Part shown: piece after piece, positions 45,025 to 53,209 of the stretch
Layout: each line of letters begins with the position of its first letter
Numbering within the stretch: position 1 is the stretch's first letter
Assembly (NCBI RefSeq): GCF_014649735.1
Contig: NZ_BMTP01000018.1
Location: 1-64,000, forward strand
Length of the DNA stretch: 64,000 bases
Direction: 5' to 3'
DNA from: Streptomyces lavendofoliae
Lineage (GTDB): Bacteria; Actinomycetota; Actinomycetes; Streptomycetales; Streptomycetaceae
Notes under the pieces: generated by a model
Databases searched by the model: none
What the model was told of the DNA's origin: nothing
The model's input: only the letters and a program-made list of their open reading frames with translations
Program-made: the position numbers and the translations under genes

Positions 45025-45540
45025 ATGGTCCGACAGATCCCGCCCGGCACCAGCGAGAGCCACGGCGACACCCACACCCTGCGGTTCGCCGTCCCCCTGC
45101 CCCACCCCGAGGAGCGCGTCTGGCTCGCCCTGACCACCCCGGGCGGCCTGCGGGGGTGGCTCGCCGAGCCCGAGGTGCTCCAGAGCCGGCTCGGCGGCGA
45201 GGTCGTCCTGCGCCGTCCGACGACCCGCCCCCCGGCCGAGGTGTCCGGGACGGTCACCGCGTGGGACGTGGAGCGGGTCGTGGAGTACACGGTCGAGGGA
45301 TACGGCCGGGCCCGGTTCCACCTGGAGCCCGGCGGACCGGAGGCGACCGTGCTGCGGTTCGTCAACGAGTTCCGCGGCACGCAGGACCTGCGGCTGGAGC
45401 GCCTGGCCGACTGGCACGACCACTTCCTGCACCTCGCCGACTTCCTCGACGGGCGGCCCGCCGACTGGGCGTCCTGGTCGCCGGAACGCCGGCAGGACCT
45501 CCGCGACCGGTACGAGGCCCGCGACTTCGACGCGACCTGA
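45025..45540 (+). CDS. SRPBCC/AHSA1-like protein
   Basis: A 171-residue START-like (SRPBCC) domain protein resembling AHSA1. HTLRFAVPLPHPEERVWLAL starts the fold, GGLRGWLAEPEVLQSRLGGE and EVSGTVTAWDVERVVEYTVE follow, and the domain ends before the acidic tail. It probably binds a small hydrophobic ligand. ATG 45025 is preceded at one base by GGAGG, so either initiation uses an atypically close site or the mRNA is leaderless. It lies 49 bases after ccsB, in line with it. Confidence 0.75.
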   Translation: MVRQIPPGTSESHGDTHTLRFAVPLPHPEERVWLALTTPGGLRGWLAEPEVLQSRLGGEVVLRRPTTRPPAEVSGTVTAWDVERVVEYTVEGYGRARFHLEPGGPEATVLRFVNEFRGTQDLRLERLADWHDHFLHLADFLDGRPADWASWSPERRQDLRDRYEARDFDAT

Positions 45541-45554
45541 CCCCGGGCCCGGCC

Positions 45555-47099
45555 CTACCGCCTGCGCGGCGGCATGCACTCGGCGGTCGGGGGCTTCCCG
45601 TCCGGCCAGGCGATCCGCACGAAGCGGGGCTTGTCGCGGGTGAGCTCCACCACCGGCACCGCCTTGTCGTACGGGTTGCCGTGGTTGTCCAGGCAGATCC
45701 AGCCGCTCGCGCCCTCCACCCGCAGCGGGCCCGTCACCTGTGGCCACTGGAGCCCCACGTCCTCCAGGGACGGCAGCGGACCCTTCACCGTCGCCTGCCG
45801 GATCGCGTGCACGGCCGTCGCCATCGCGTCGTACGCGATGATCGCCTGCCCGTCGGACAGCTCGACCGGCCCGACCGGGCCGGCCTCCGGCCCGCTCACG
45901 GCGTCCATCATCGAGCGGAACCGCTGGTAGGCGTCCTTCGACCCGCCCCGGGGCGGCGTCGGCCTGCCGGCTGCGGGCTGCCACGCGTCGGGGTGCGCCA
46001 GCGCCGCGTACCGGACGGTCAGCCCGCCGCCCAGGACGCTGCGGTCGAGCTGGGGATCCGCCCCCAGGTAGGAGCCCTCGTCGCCGGTCAGGACGGTGAA
46101 CGGCCGGTGTGTGCAGCCGCGCGCGCCCAGCGCGTTGATGAACTGCCTCAGCTGGGTGTGGCGCCCGGCGAAGAAGACGGTGTTCGCGCGCGTGGTGCAC
46201 AGCAGGTGGGCGATCTGCCGGAAGGTGTTGGCGGTGCTGCCCTCGTCGTTGGGGTCCTCGGGCGAGGTGAACAGCTGCGGCTGGTACGGCGACTTCTCCA
46301 GCAGCGCCGAGAAGGCGCTCTTGAGCGTGTCCGTGTAGTGGTCGCCGTCGCGGGCGTCGTGCACCAGGATCGCCCTCGCCGCGTCGACCCGCCCGAAGTG
46401 GGCCAGCGCCCGCGCCTCGTCGCTGTTGGTGGGGGAGACCCGCGCGAGGCCCGGGAACGGCTTCCTGCCCGGTCCGTTGGTGAGGTCGTCGGCGGTGATG
46501 GTGGTGCCGACGACCGCGATGTCCGCGCCGGTCAGCTCGGTCACCGCCTGCCGGACGGGAGCGCTGCTGGTCGCTATGCCGGAGACCGCCCGCAGGTGGT
46601 GGGGCGCGCCGGTCATCGCCTTCAGGGCGGCGACGGGCGTCCGCCAGTGGGCGTTTCCCTTGCCCGTGTTGGCCAGGACCAGCCGGATCTTGGGGACCTG
46701 GTTGTTGGAGCGGTTGTTCGCGGCGTACTGCTGGGCGAACGCGCCCTGCACCTCGTGCAGGATCTTGATCCGCATCGACGGGCTGGTGGAGGTCAGCGGC
46801 AGCAGCAGTGCCACCGTCGCGTACCGGCCGGGCTCCAGCTTGTCGTTCTCCCTGTCGATCGCCCGGGCGACCGGGCCGAGCGCCGGGACGCGGAAGTCGA
46901 AGCCGTCGCCGGACACCCCGACGCACTCGTCGCTGCCCACGGGCCGTGCGACGCCCGGGGCGCACGAGCGGTCCTCGGGCGTGGTCAGCCGGCCGACGGC
47001 GTACACCGTCCCCCAGGCGAGCAGCGCCAGCGCCAGCGCACTGGTGACGACCTTCTGCCGGGTGGTGTAGAAGACCCGGTAGCGGAGGGGATTGGGCAC
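45555..47099 (-). CDS. Membrane-anchored periplasmic-binding-protein-like receptor
   Basis: A 514-residue exported protein. One hydrophobic segment at residues about 17-36 (VVTSALALALLAWGTVYAV) has no clear cleavage site and may anchor the protein. The rest is a type I periplasmic-binding fold (LivK/branched-chain amino-acid type): VALLLPLTSTSPSMRIKILH, LAHFGRVDAARAILVHDARD, VVGTTITADDLTNG and IAYDAMATAVHAIRQATVKG. No ABC permease or ATPase lies nearby. GTG 47099 begins one base after the stop of the NTPase gene (TGA-G-GTG), so the two are translationally coupled. A ligand sensor for the NTPase is the best guess. Confidence 0.75.
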   Translation of the reverse strand: MPNPLRYRVFYTTRQKVVTSALALALLAWGTVYAVGRLTTPEDRSCAPGVARPVGSDECVGVSGDGFDFRVPALGPVARAIDRENDKLEPGRYATVALLLPLTSTSPSMRIKILHEVQGAFAQQYAANNRSNNQVPKIRLVLANTGKGNAHWRTPVAALKAMTGAPHHLRAVSGIATSSAPVRQAVTELTGADIAVVGTTITADDLTNGPGRKPFPGLARVSPTNSDEARALAHFGRVDAARAILVHDARDGDHYTDTLKSAFSALLEKSPYQPQLFTSPEDPNDEGSTANTFRQIAHLLCTTRANTVFFAGRHTQLRQFINALGARGCTHRPFTVLTGDEGSYLGADPQLDRSVLGGGLTVRYAALAHPDAWQPAAGRPTPPRGGSKDAYQRFRSMMDAVSGPEAGPVGPVELSDGQAIIAYDAMATAVHAIRQATVKGPLPSLEDVGLQWPQVTGPLRVEGASGWICLDNHGNPYDKAVPVVELTRDKPRFVRIAWPDGKPPTAECMPPRRR

Positions 47100-47100
47100 C

Positions 47101-49173
47101 TCAGACTCCGTCCTCCCGCCCCGGCGGGACGGTGAGCCCCCGCCAGGCGCGGATGTCCCTCGGCCAGTGGGTGGCCGCGTCCCACAGCGGGCTGGTGCCG
47201 GTCAGATGCCGGCCGGACAGCTGCCGCAGCTCGTGCGCCAGCTTCTCCACCACGTCGTCGTCCGGCAGGGCCAGCGGATCGGTCAGCAGCCACACCGCGT
47301 GCAGCAGCCGCCGCAGGCACAGGTGCAGTGCCGTCGCGTCCGCGTCCAGCCCGTCCGGCAGGGGGCCGCCCGGGTCCTCGCCCAGCGCCACCGCGCGGCG
47401 CGGATCGGGGCCGGTGCGCCGGTGTTCGCGGGGGTACGGGGCGGAGGCGACGCACCGCAGGCGCTCCAGCCAGCCCAGGACGTCCGGCCCCGGAAACGCC
47501 CGCCGCAGCTCGGTCACCGTCTCCTCGGTGCGGCCGAGCGCGAGCTCCTGCCGGAGCCGGTGCGGCGTGGGCTCGGGCCCGTAGTGGCGGTGCAGCGTCT
47601 CGTGGACCGCGCGCCACGCGGCGTACTCGGGGGCGTCGGCGTCGTGGAACCGCAGCCGGTGCAGCAGCAGCGCCCGCAGCAGCGGGTCGGCCACGAACTG
47701 CCCGCCGCCCTCGGGCCAGCCGTCCTCCCTCAGCGCGTCCCGCACCAGCAGCGCCATGTCGCCGTCCACCGACGCGCCGCGCAGCCGGGTGCGGGCCAGC
47801 ACCCGGGCGGAGTCCTCGTCGTGGGCGGCGGCCAGCACGGCGGCCACGTCCGGGCGCAGCCCGCGCGGCAGCAGCTCGGCCAGCAGGGTGCCGGCGACCG
47901 GCCCGGGGGCGGTGTCCTCGCGCAGCTCCACCGCCAGGTCCAGCAGCGCGCCCGGTGTGAGCGCCCCGCGGTCCGCCGCCCGCACCCCGCCGGCCGCCCG
48001 CCCCAGCAGCTCCACCGCCAGCGGCCGGCCGCCCGTCAGCCGGTGGACCGCCCGCGGCAGGCCGGCCGGGGTGCGTCCGGCCGTGTCGTACCGGTCGAAC
48101 ACGGCCCGCGTGTGCGCGGCGCTCAGCGGGGTCAGCTCCACGGCGAGGACGCCCGACGTGATGTCCGCGCCCCGCGGGCACGACGCCCGGTGCGCCACCT
48201 CGGGCAGCCGCGTCCGGGTAGCCCGGCGCAGCCCCTCGTGGTCGGGGTCCCGGGACGAGGCGAGGATCACCAGCCGGTCGCGGCGCCCGGCGCTGCGGTC
48301 CCGCAGGACCGGCTCGACCAGGCGCCGGCCGAGCGGCAGGTGGGCGTTGTCCAGCAGGACGACCGGGCGGCCGCGCCGGGACCCGCGCCGGGTGAGGCCG
48401 ACGTACGCGCGGCGCACGTCCTCCACGAGCGCGCCGACCAGGAAGCCCTCGGCCTCCTCGCGGCGGCGTCCGCCCAGCTCGAAGTCGACGGCCAGCTGGT
48501 GCAGGCCCAGCTCGCCCCGGCCGCCCGCGTTGCGGTACGCGCCGTACCAGCCCCTGGACTTGCGCTGGTAGCGGCCGAACACCTCCTCCAGGAGGGTCTC
48601 CACCGTCGCCTCGGCCAGCACCCCGGCGAGCGGCGCCGTCGCCTCCGCGGCCGTCGCGGCCAGCTTGGCGAGCACCTTGGAGACCCACGTGCCGGCCGCG
48701 CCCTTGGCCTCGTCGACGGTCGCGAGGACCGGGCCGAGGCGCTGGAGGTCGCGGCGCGCCCGGTCGTCGTCCTCCTGCGACCAGCCGGTGACCGCGATGG
48801 CCGCCAGCCCCAGGGACAGGCGGGGGAACTCCACCGGCCGCGCCGACAGCACCCTCGGCGACAGCTGCACGGCGAGTTCCGCGAGCGCCCCGGTCAGCGG
48901 GTTCCAGCCGGGCCCGTGGTCGAGGGGCGGCTCGATGTGCGCGCAGTCCAGCAGCGCGAGCGGGGTGCCGCCCCGGTAGGCGTTGCGGACCTGCTTGAGC
49001 AGCGCGGTCTTGCCCATGCCCCGGCCGCCGGTGAAGACGGTGACGGGCGGATCGTCACCGTGCTCGTACCCCACGGCGGCGAAGCTGTACGGAGTGAGTC
49101 CGGTCAGCCGCGCGGCCAGCCCCGACCCGTCCAGCACCGCCTCGCGGCCGTACAGCTCTCTGTCCACCGCCAC
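47101..49173 (-). CDS. P-loop NTPase, possibly STAND-like, coupled to the receptor gene
   Basis: A 690-residue cytoplasmic protein. Walker A is FTGGRGMGKTALLKQ (residues about 46-60) and the Walker B-like strand is RPVVLLDNAHLP (about 291-302). ILASSRDPDHEG looks like sensor 1, and LTGGRPLAVELLGRAAGG fits the NB-ARC/STAND GxP region. A 300-residue Arg/Leu/His-rich helical C-terminal part without obvious repeats follows (AVHETLHRHYGPEPTPHRLR). No DNA-binding or nuclease domain is visible. GTG 49173 or GTG 49167 starts it. It is the first gene of a two-gene operon with the receptor. Function unknown; a signalling switch is plausible. Confidence 0.7.
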   Translation of the reverse strand: MAVDRELYGREAVLDGSGLAARLTGLTPYSFAAVGYEHGDDPPVTVFTGGRGMGKTALLKQVRNAYRGGTPLALLDCAHIEPPLDHGPGWNPLTGALAELAVQLSPRVLSARPVEFPRLSLGLAAIAVTGWSQEDDDRARRDLQRLGPVLATVDEAKGAAGTWVSKVLAKLAATAAEATAPLAGVLAEATVETLLEEVFGRYQRKSRGWYGAYRNAGGRGELGLHQLAVDFELGGRRREEAEGFLVGALVEDVRRAYVGLTRRGSRRGRPVVLLDNAHLPLGRRLVEPVLRDRSAGRRDRLVILASSRDPDHEGLRRATRTRLPEVAHRASCPRGADITSGVLAVELTPLSAAHTRAVFDRYDTAGRTPAGLPRAVHRLTGGRPLAVELLGRAAGGVRAADRGALTPGALLDLAVELREDTAPGPVAGTLLAELLPRGLRPDVAAVLAAAHDEDSARVLARTRLRGASVDGDMALLVRDALREDGWPEGGGQFVADPLLRALLLHRLRFHDADAPEYAAWRAVHETLHRHYGPEPTPHRLRQELALGRTEETVTELRRAFPGPDVLGWLERLRCVASAPYPREHRRTGPDPRRAVALGEDPGGPLPDGLDADATALHLCLRRLLHAVWLLTDPLALPDDDVVEKLAHELRQLSGRHLTGTSPLWDAATHWPRDIRAWRGLTVPPGREDGV

Positions 49174-49242
49174 CCCCCGTGACTCAGCGTCAAGTGAAGG
49201 TTACTTTCGCACCGCTGGTGGCGCGGGGGGTCGGGAGAACCG

Positions 49243-50172
49243 TCATTCAGTCGTGATCGCGTCGAGTCGCTCGCGCAGGTACGCGTGCGAGTCGACGCCC
49301 CGGACGTCGGTGCCGGGATCGCACTCGTGGAAGTACACCAGCGACATCAGCTCCTCCGACGGGACGTCGGCGGGCGGCGGCAGCACCCGGTGCCGGCCCG
49401 AGCACCACCGCCCGTCCGTCCAGCGGGCCATCAGGTCGCCGATGTTCACGGTCAGGGCGTCCGGGTCGTACGGGGCGTCCTGCCAGCCGCCCGCGTCGGT
49501 GAACACCTGGAGCCCGCCCCTGCCCGCCTGCCGGTCCAGCACGGTCACCGTCCCGAAGTCGGTGTGCGGCCCGATCCGGAACTGGCCGGGCTCCGGCTCG
49601 CCGAGCACGTCCCGGCCCGGATACCAGTTGATGTTGAAGCCCCAGGTGGGGTGGGCGGAGTGCCGGGTGAAGAAGTCCTCGCCCTCGCCGAGCGCCACGC
49701 CCAGCAGCCCGAGCAGCCGGCCGGACAGCTCCCGCGTCCGCGCCAGGTACCGCTCCACCAGGGGCCGCAGCTCCGGCACCTCGGCGGGCCAGGTGTTGGG
49801 CAGGAACCACTCCGCGTCCACCGCCGGGTCGCCCGTCGGCTCGTCGGCGGCGAACGACAGCGACTCCTTCAGGTCCGGCGGGGTCCGGACGCCCTCCGCG
49901 TACGCGTTGGCCTCCGTGCCCGGCCCGAGCCAGCCGCGCCCGCCGACCCGCACGGCGTACGGCCGCTTCACCCGGGGGTCCAGGCGGAAGAACCTCCGCG
50001 CCTCCCGCCGGACCGCCGCCCGGAGTTCCGGCTCCACGCCGTGCCCGGTCACCAGCAGGAACCCGGCGTCGCGCAGCGCCCGGTCGACGCGGCGGGCGGT
50101 CGCGGCACGGGCGGCGGGGTCCCCGGACAGCCAGGGGGTCAGGTCGATCACCGGGACCGGGGGCTCACTCAT
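49243..50172 (-). CDS. 2-oxoglutarate/Fe(II) dioxygenase, isopenicillin N synthase family
   Basis: A 309-residue non-heme iron oxygenase. IPVIDLTPWL-type N-terminus: VPVIDLTPWLSGD. GFLLVTGHGVEPEL is the DIOX_N signature. The iron ligands are His and Asp of IGPHTDFGTVTVL (residues about 197-206) and His of CSGRHRVLPP. Similar enzymes include thymine 7-hydroxylase and plant oxidases, and the true substrate is unknown. It overlaps the deaminase gene by eight bases, with the deaminase upstream, so both are made together. Confidence 0.88.
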   Translation of the reverse strand: MSEPPVPVIDLTPWLSGDPAARAATARRVDRALRDAGFLLVTGHGVEPELRAAVRREARRFFRLDPRVKRPYAVRVGGRGWLGPGTEANAYAEGVRTPPDLKESLSFAADEPTGDPAVDAEWFLPNTWPAEVPELRPLVERYLARTRELSGRLLGLLGVALGEGEDFFTRHSAHPTWGFNINWYPGRDVLGEPEPGQFRIGPHTDFGTVTVLDRQAGRGGLQVFTDAGGWQDAPYDPDALTVNIGDLMARWTDGRWCSGRHRVLPPPADVPSEELMSLVYFHECDPGTDVRGVDSHAYLRERLDAITTE

Positions 50173-50620
50173 CGCCGATGTCCTCGTTCCACAGCTCCGG
50201 GTGCCGTGCGACGAAGCCGCGCATCATGGCGGCGCACTCCGGGTCGTCGAGCAGGACGACCTCGACGCCGTGCTCCGCGAGCCAGTCGTGGCCGCCCCGG
50301 AAGGTCTCCGCCTCGCCGATGACGACCCGGGAGATGCCGAACTGCCGCACGAGCCCGGAGCAGTACCAGCACGGCGACAGCGTGGTGACCATGGTCGTGC
50401 CCCGGTACGACCGCTGCCGCCCGGCCGCCCGGAACGCGGCCGTCTCCGCGTGCGTGGAGGGGTCGCCGTCCTGGACGCGACGGTTGCGCCCCTTCCCGAG
50501 GAGGGTGCCGTCGGGTCCGTACAGGGCGGCTCCGACGGGGATGCCGCCCTCGGCGAGGCCGGCGCGCGCTTCGGCGGCGGCCGTCTCCAGCCACCGCCGT
50601 ACCTGCTGCTGATGGTCCAT
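50165..50620 (-). CDS. Nucleoside/base deaminase (cytosine or guanine deaminase-like)
   Basis: A 151-residue zinc-dependent deaminase of the CDA superfamily. HAETAAFRAAG holds the zinc His and catalytic Glu, and TLSPCWYCSGLVRQFG the two zinc Cys (PCxxC). The sequence GDPSTHAET and the C-terminal region RHPELWNEDIGDE match the fungal cytosine deaminase/GuaD group. It probably deaminates cytosine, guanine or a related base. It is translationally coupled to the 2OG oxygenase downstream. Confidence 0.88.
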   Translation of the reverse strand: MDHQQQVRRWLETAAAEARAGLAEGGIPVGAALYGPDGTLLGKGRNRRVQDGDPSTHAETAAFRAAGRQRSYRGTTMVTTLSPCWYCSGLVRQFGISRVVIGEAETFRGGHDWLAEHGVEVVLLDDPECAAMMRGFVARHPELWNEDIGDE

Positions 50621-50666
50621 GGCGGGTACCTTCCCCGCCGGGCGGCCGTTCCCCCGCGGGGACCGG

Positions 50667-51086
50667 TCAGGACTTCCCGGAGCCGCCCTCGCCGCCGTCC
50701 TGCTGCTCGTCGCCGTCCTTCTTCCGGAGTTCCTCCTCGCGGCGGCGCAGGTCCGCCTCCCAGTCCTCCAGGAGCGACTCGTCCTTCTGGTTCTCCTCGC
50801 GGAGCGACTTCAGGAACTCGGGGTTGTCGTCCGGGGCGACCCACTCGCCGCGGCGGTCGCGGGAGCCCCTGGAGAAGGGGGAGGGGGCGCCGCCACCGGC
50901 CGGGGCGCGGCGCAGCTTCCCGGCGGCGAGCCAGACGATCGGGCCGACGATCCAGAACAGCAGGATGATGAAGATCCAGGCGACCTTCGGCAGGTGCTTG
51001 GTCTCGTCCTCGGGGGTGTTCAGGCAGTCGATGAAGGCGTAGATCGTCAGCGCCAGCGGCAGGATGTACAGCAGTGCCCTGAGCAT
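50667..51086 (-). CDS. PLDc_N domain membrane protein
   Basis: A 139-residue protein. Two membrane helices (residues about 3-22, LRALLYILPLALTIYAFIDC; about 35-54, VAWIFIILLFWIVGPIVWLA) form a PLDc_N-type hairpin. A charged cytoplasmic tail follows, with a predicted coiled coil (LEDWEADLRRREEELRKKDG) and a Gly/Glu/Gln-rich end. PLDc_N domains occur with cardiolipin synthases; here there is no catalytic domain. ATG 51086 is used. It is divergent from the mqnL-like gene. Confidence 0.8.
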   Translation of the reverse strand: MLRALLYILPLALTIYAFIDCLNTPEDETKHLPKVAWIFIILLFWIVGPIVWLAAGKLRRAPAGGGAPSPFSRGSRDRRGEWVAPDDNPEFLKSLREENQKDESLLEDWEADLRRREEELRKKDGDEQQDGGEGGSGKS

Positions 51087-51188
51087 GTGGGACAGCCCCC
51101 TGAAGCTTTGGCGGGGCGCGTCTCGCCAGCCCCGGTGACAAGCCCAGCGTAGCCGGTGGCGGCCGTACCGGTCCGGGGCCGACCTCCT

Positions 51189-51226
51189 CCTCCGGGGGCG
51201 TCCCCCGGGGAACGACCCCCCGGAGG
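51189..51226. repeat. Inverted repeat upstream of mqnL
   Basis: CCTCCGGGGG (51189-51198) pairs with CCCCCGGAGG (51217-51226). A second, internal GGGGG/CCCCC pair lies between. The hairpin sits 64 bases before the mqnL start, in the gap to the divergent PLDc_N gene. It may be a promoter element or just a GC-rich palindrome. Confidence 0.4.
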
Positions 51227-51290
51227 GCCCGGCAGGAACCGCCCGGCCCCGGCGCGGGCCGGCGGGTACGGTTCGGACATACTTGACCTC

Positions 51291-52742
51291 ATGGCTTACG
51301 ACGATCTTCGCTCGCTGCTCAGGGCGCTGGAGCGCGAAGGCGACCTCAAGCGCATCAAGGCCGAAGTCGACCCGTATCTGGAGGTCGGGGAGATCGTCGA
51401 CCGGGTTCAGAAGTCCGGCGGTCCGGCGCTCCTCTTCGAGAACGTGCGCGGATCGGCGATGCCGCTCGCGATGAACGTCTTCGGGACGGACCGGCGGCTG
51501 CTCAAGGCGCTGGGCCTGAAGTCGTACGACGAGATCAGCGCCAAGATCGGCGGGTTGCTCAAGCCGGAGCTGCCGCACGGCTTCGTGGGCGTGCGGGAGG
51601 CCTTCGGCAAGCTGGGCGCGATGACCCACGTACCGCCGAGGAAGGTCAAGGAGGCGCCGGTCCAGGAGGTCGTCCTCACCGGCGACGACGTCGACCTGGA
51701 GAAGCTCCCCGCGCTCTTCACCTGGCCGAAGGACGGCGGGTCGTTCTTCAACCTGGGCCTCACGCACACCAAGCACCCCGAGAACGGCATCCGCAACCTC
51801 GGGCTGTACCGGCTCCAGCGGCACGACAAGCGCACCATCGGGATGCACTGGCAGATCCACAAGGACAGCCGCAACCACTACCAGGTCGCCGCCCGGCGAG
51901 GGGAGCGGCTGCCGGTGGCCATCGCGTTCGGGGCGCCGCCGGCCGTGACGTACGCCTCGACGGCCCCGCTGCCGGAGGACATCGACGAGTACATGTTCGC
52001 GGGCTTCCTCCAGGGCAAGCGGATCGAGATGGTGGACTGCAAGACCGTGCCGCTCCAGGTCCCGGCGCAGGCCGAGGTCGTGCTCGAGGGCTGGCTGGAG
52101 CCGGGCGAGATGCTGCCCGAGGGGCCCTTCGGCGACCACACGGGCTTCTACACCCCGCAGGAGCCGTTCCCGGCGCTCACCATCGACTGCGTCACGATGC
52201 GCAGGCGGCCGCTGCTCCAGTCGATCGTGGTGGGCCGCCCGCCCACGGAGGACGGGCCGCTCGGGCGTGCGACGGAACGCTTCTTCCTGCCGCTGCTCAA
52301 GATCATCGTGCCCGACATCGTGGACTACCACCTCCCGGAGTCCGGCGGCTTCCACAACTGCGCGATCGTCTCGATCGAGAAGAAGTACCCCAAGCACGCC
52401 CAGAAGGTCATGCACGCCATCTGGGGCGCGCACATGATGTCGCTGACCAAGCTCATCGTGATCGTCGACGCCGACTGCGACGTCCGCAACATGCACGAGG
52501 TGTCCTGGCGGGCGCTGGGCAACACCGACTACGCCCGCGACCTCACGGTCGTCGAGGGCCCGGTCGACCACCTGGACCACGCCTCCTACCAGCAGTTCTG
52601 GGGCGGCAAGGCCGGCATCGACGCCACGAGGAAGTGGCCCGAGGAGGGCTACACCCGCGACGGCGGCTGGCCGGACATGGTCGAGTCCGACCCGTCCACG
52701 GCCGCGCTGGTGGACCGCCGCTGGAAGGAGTACGGGCTGTGA
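51291..52742 (+). CDS. mqnL: UbiD-family decarboxylase of menaquinone synthesis (MqnL-like)
   Basis: A 483-residue prenylated-FMN-dependent decarboxylase. UbiD signatures: ENGIRNLGLYRLQRHDKRTI (prFMN binding), MHWQIHKDSRNHYQVA, and the Glu-rich active-site segment EGPFGDHTGFY. In the futalosine route it is proposed to remove the carboxyl group after prenylation, with cofactor from UbiX-like MqnM. ATG 51291 has no Shine-Dalgarno; CATACT at 51278-51283 sits seven bases upstream. It begins a cluster with a conserved small protein, a UbiA-like and a UbiX-like gene. Confidence 0.9.
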   Translation: MAYDDLRSLLRALEREGDLKRIKAEVDPYLEVGEIVDRVQKSGGPALLFENVRGSAMPLAMNVFGTDRRLLKALGLKSYDEISAKIGGLLKPELPHGFVGVREAFGKLGAMTHVPPRKVKEAPVQEVVLTGDDVDLEKLPALFTWPKDGGSFFNLGLTHTKHPENGIRNLGLYRLQRHDKRTIGMHWQIHKDSRNHYQVAARRGERLPVAIAFGAPPAVTYASTAPLPEDIDEYMFAGFLQGKRIEMVDCKTVPLQVPAQAEVVLEGWLEPGEMLPEGPFGDHTGFYTPQEPFPALTIDCVTMRRRPLLQSIVVGRPPTEDGPLGRATERFFLPLLKIIVPDIVDYHLPESGGFHNCAIVSIEKKYPKHAQKVMHAIWGAHMMSLTKLIVIVDADCDVRNMHEVSWRALGNTDYARDLTVVEGPVDHLDHASYQQFWGGKAGIDATRKWPEEGYTRDGGWPDMVESDPSTAALVDRRWKEYGL

Positions 52743-53209
52743 GCGCCGGCGCCGGGGGCGGCCCCGCCCTCTTCATCGGCACCGGCACGCACTACGTGGC
52801 CCTGGTGCGCCCCCGGCTCGACCCGTCCGACGAGGGCGTGCGCCTCGCCGCCGCCGAGGCGGGCGTCTCCGCCGAGGAGTTCGCCGGCCCCGGCGACCTG
52901 TGGGCGGTGCTGGTCGAGCAGGACGGTGACGGCGACGGCTTCGAGCTGCCCGGCGTGCGCGACTCCGAGCCCGCCGGTTTCGCCGAGCGGCTGCGTGCCG
53001 GGCTGGCCGGGGCGTCCGGGCCGTTCACCGTCGACGGCGGCGCCGTGCTGCGCCTGGACGCCCGTCCGGCCGGTGAGGCCGCGTACGCCTTCACCGCGCG
53101 CGTCAGCCCGCCCGACGACCCGGAGACCGAGCTGACCGTGGAGACGGGCCCCGTGCCCGTCGCCCGGCTGCTTGCCGACCTCGACGCGTTCCTCGGGAGC
53201 CTCGCATGA
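52739..53209 (+). CDS. Conserved hypothetical protein inside the menaquinone cluster
   Basis: A 156-residue acidic soluble protein with no recognised domain. It opens GPALFIGTGTHYVALVRPRL and closes VARLLADLDAFLGSLA, alternating strands and helices. GTG 52739 overlaps the mqnL stop and its own stop overlaps the mqnP start, so it is locked into the operon. That suggests a role with the decarboxylase and prenyltransferase, but nothing in the sequence shows one. Confidence 0.7.
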   Translation: MSAGAGGGPALFIGTGTHYVALVRPRLDPSDEGVRLAAAEAGVSAEEFAGPGDLWAVLVEQDGDGDGFELPGVRDSEPAGFAERLRAGLAGASGPFTVDGGAVLRLDARPAGEAAYAFTARVSPPDDPETELTVETGPVPVARLLADLDAFLGSLA

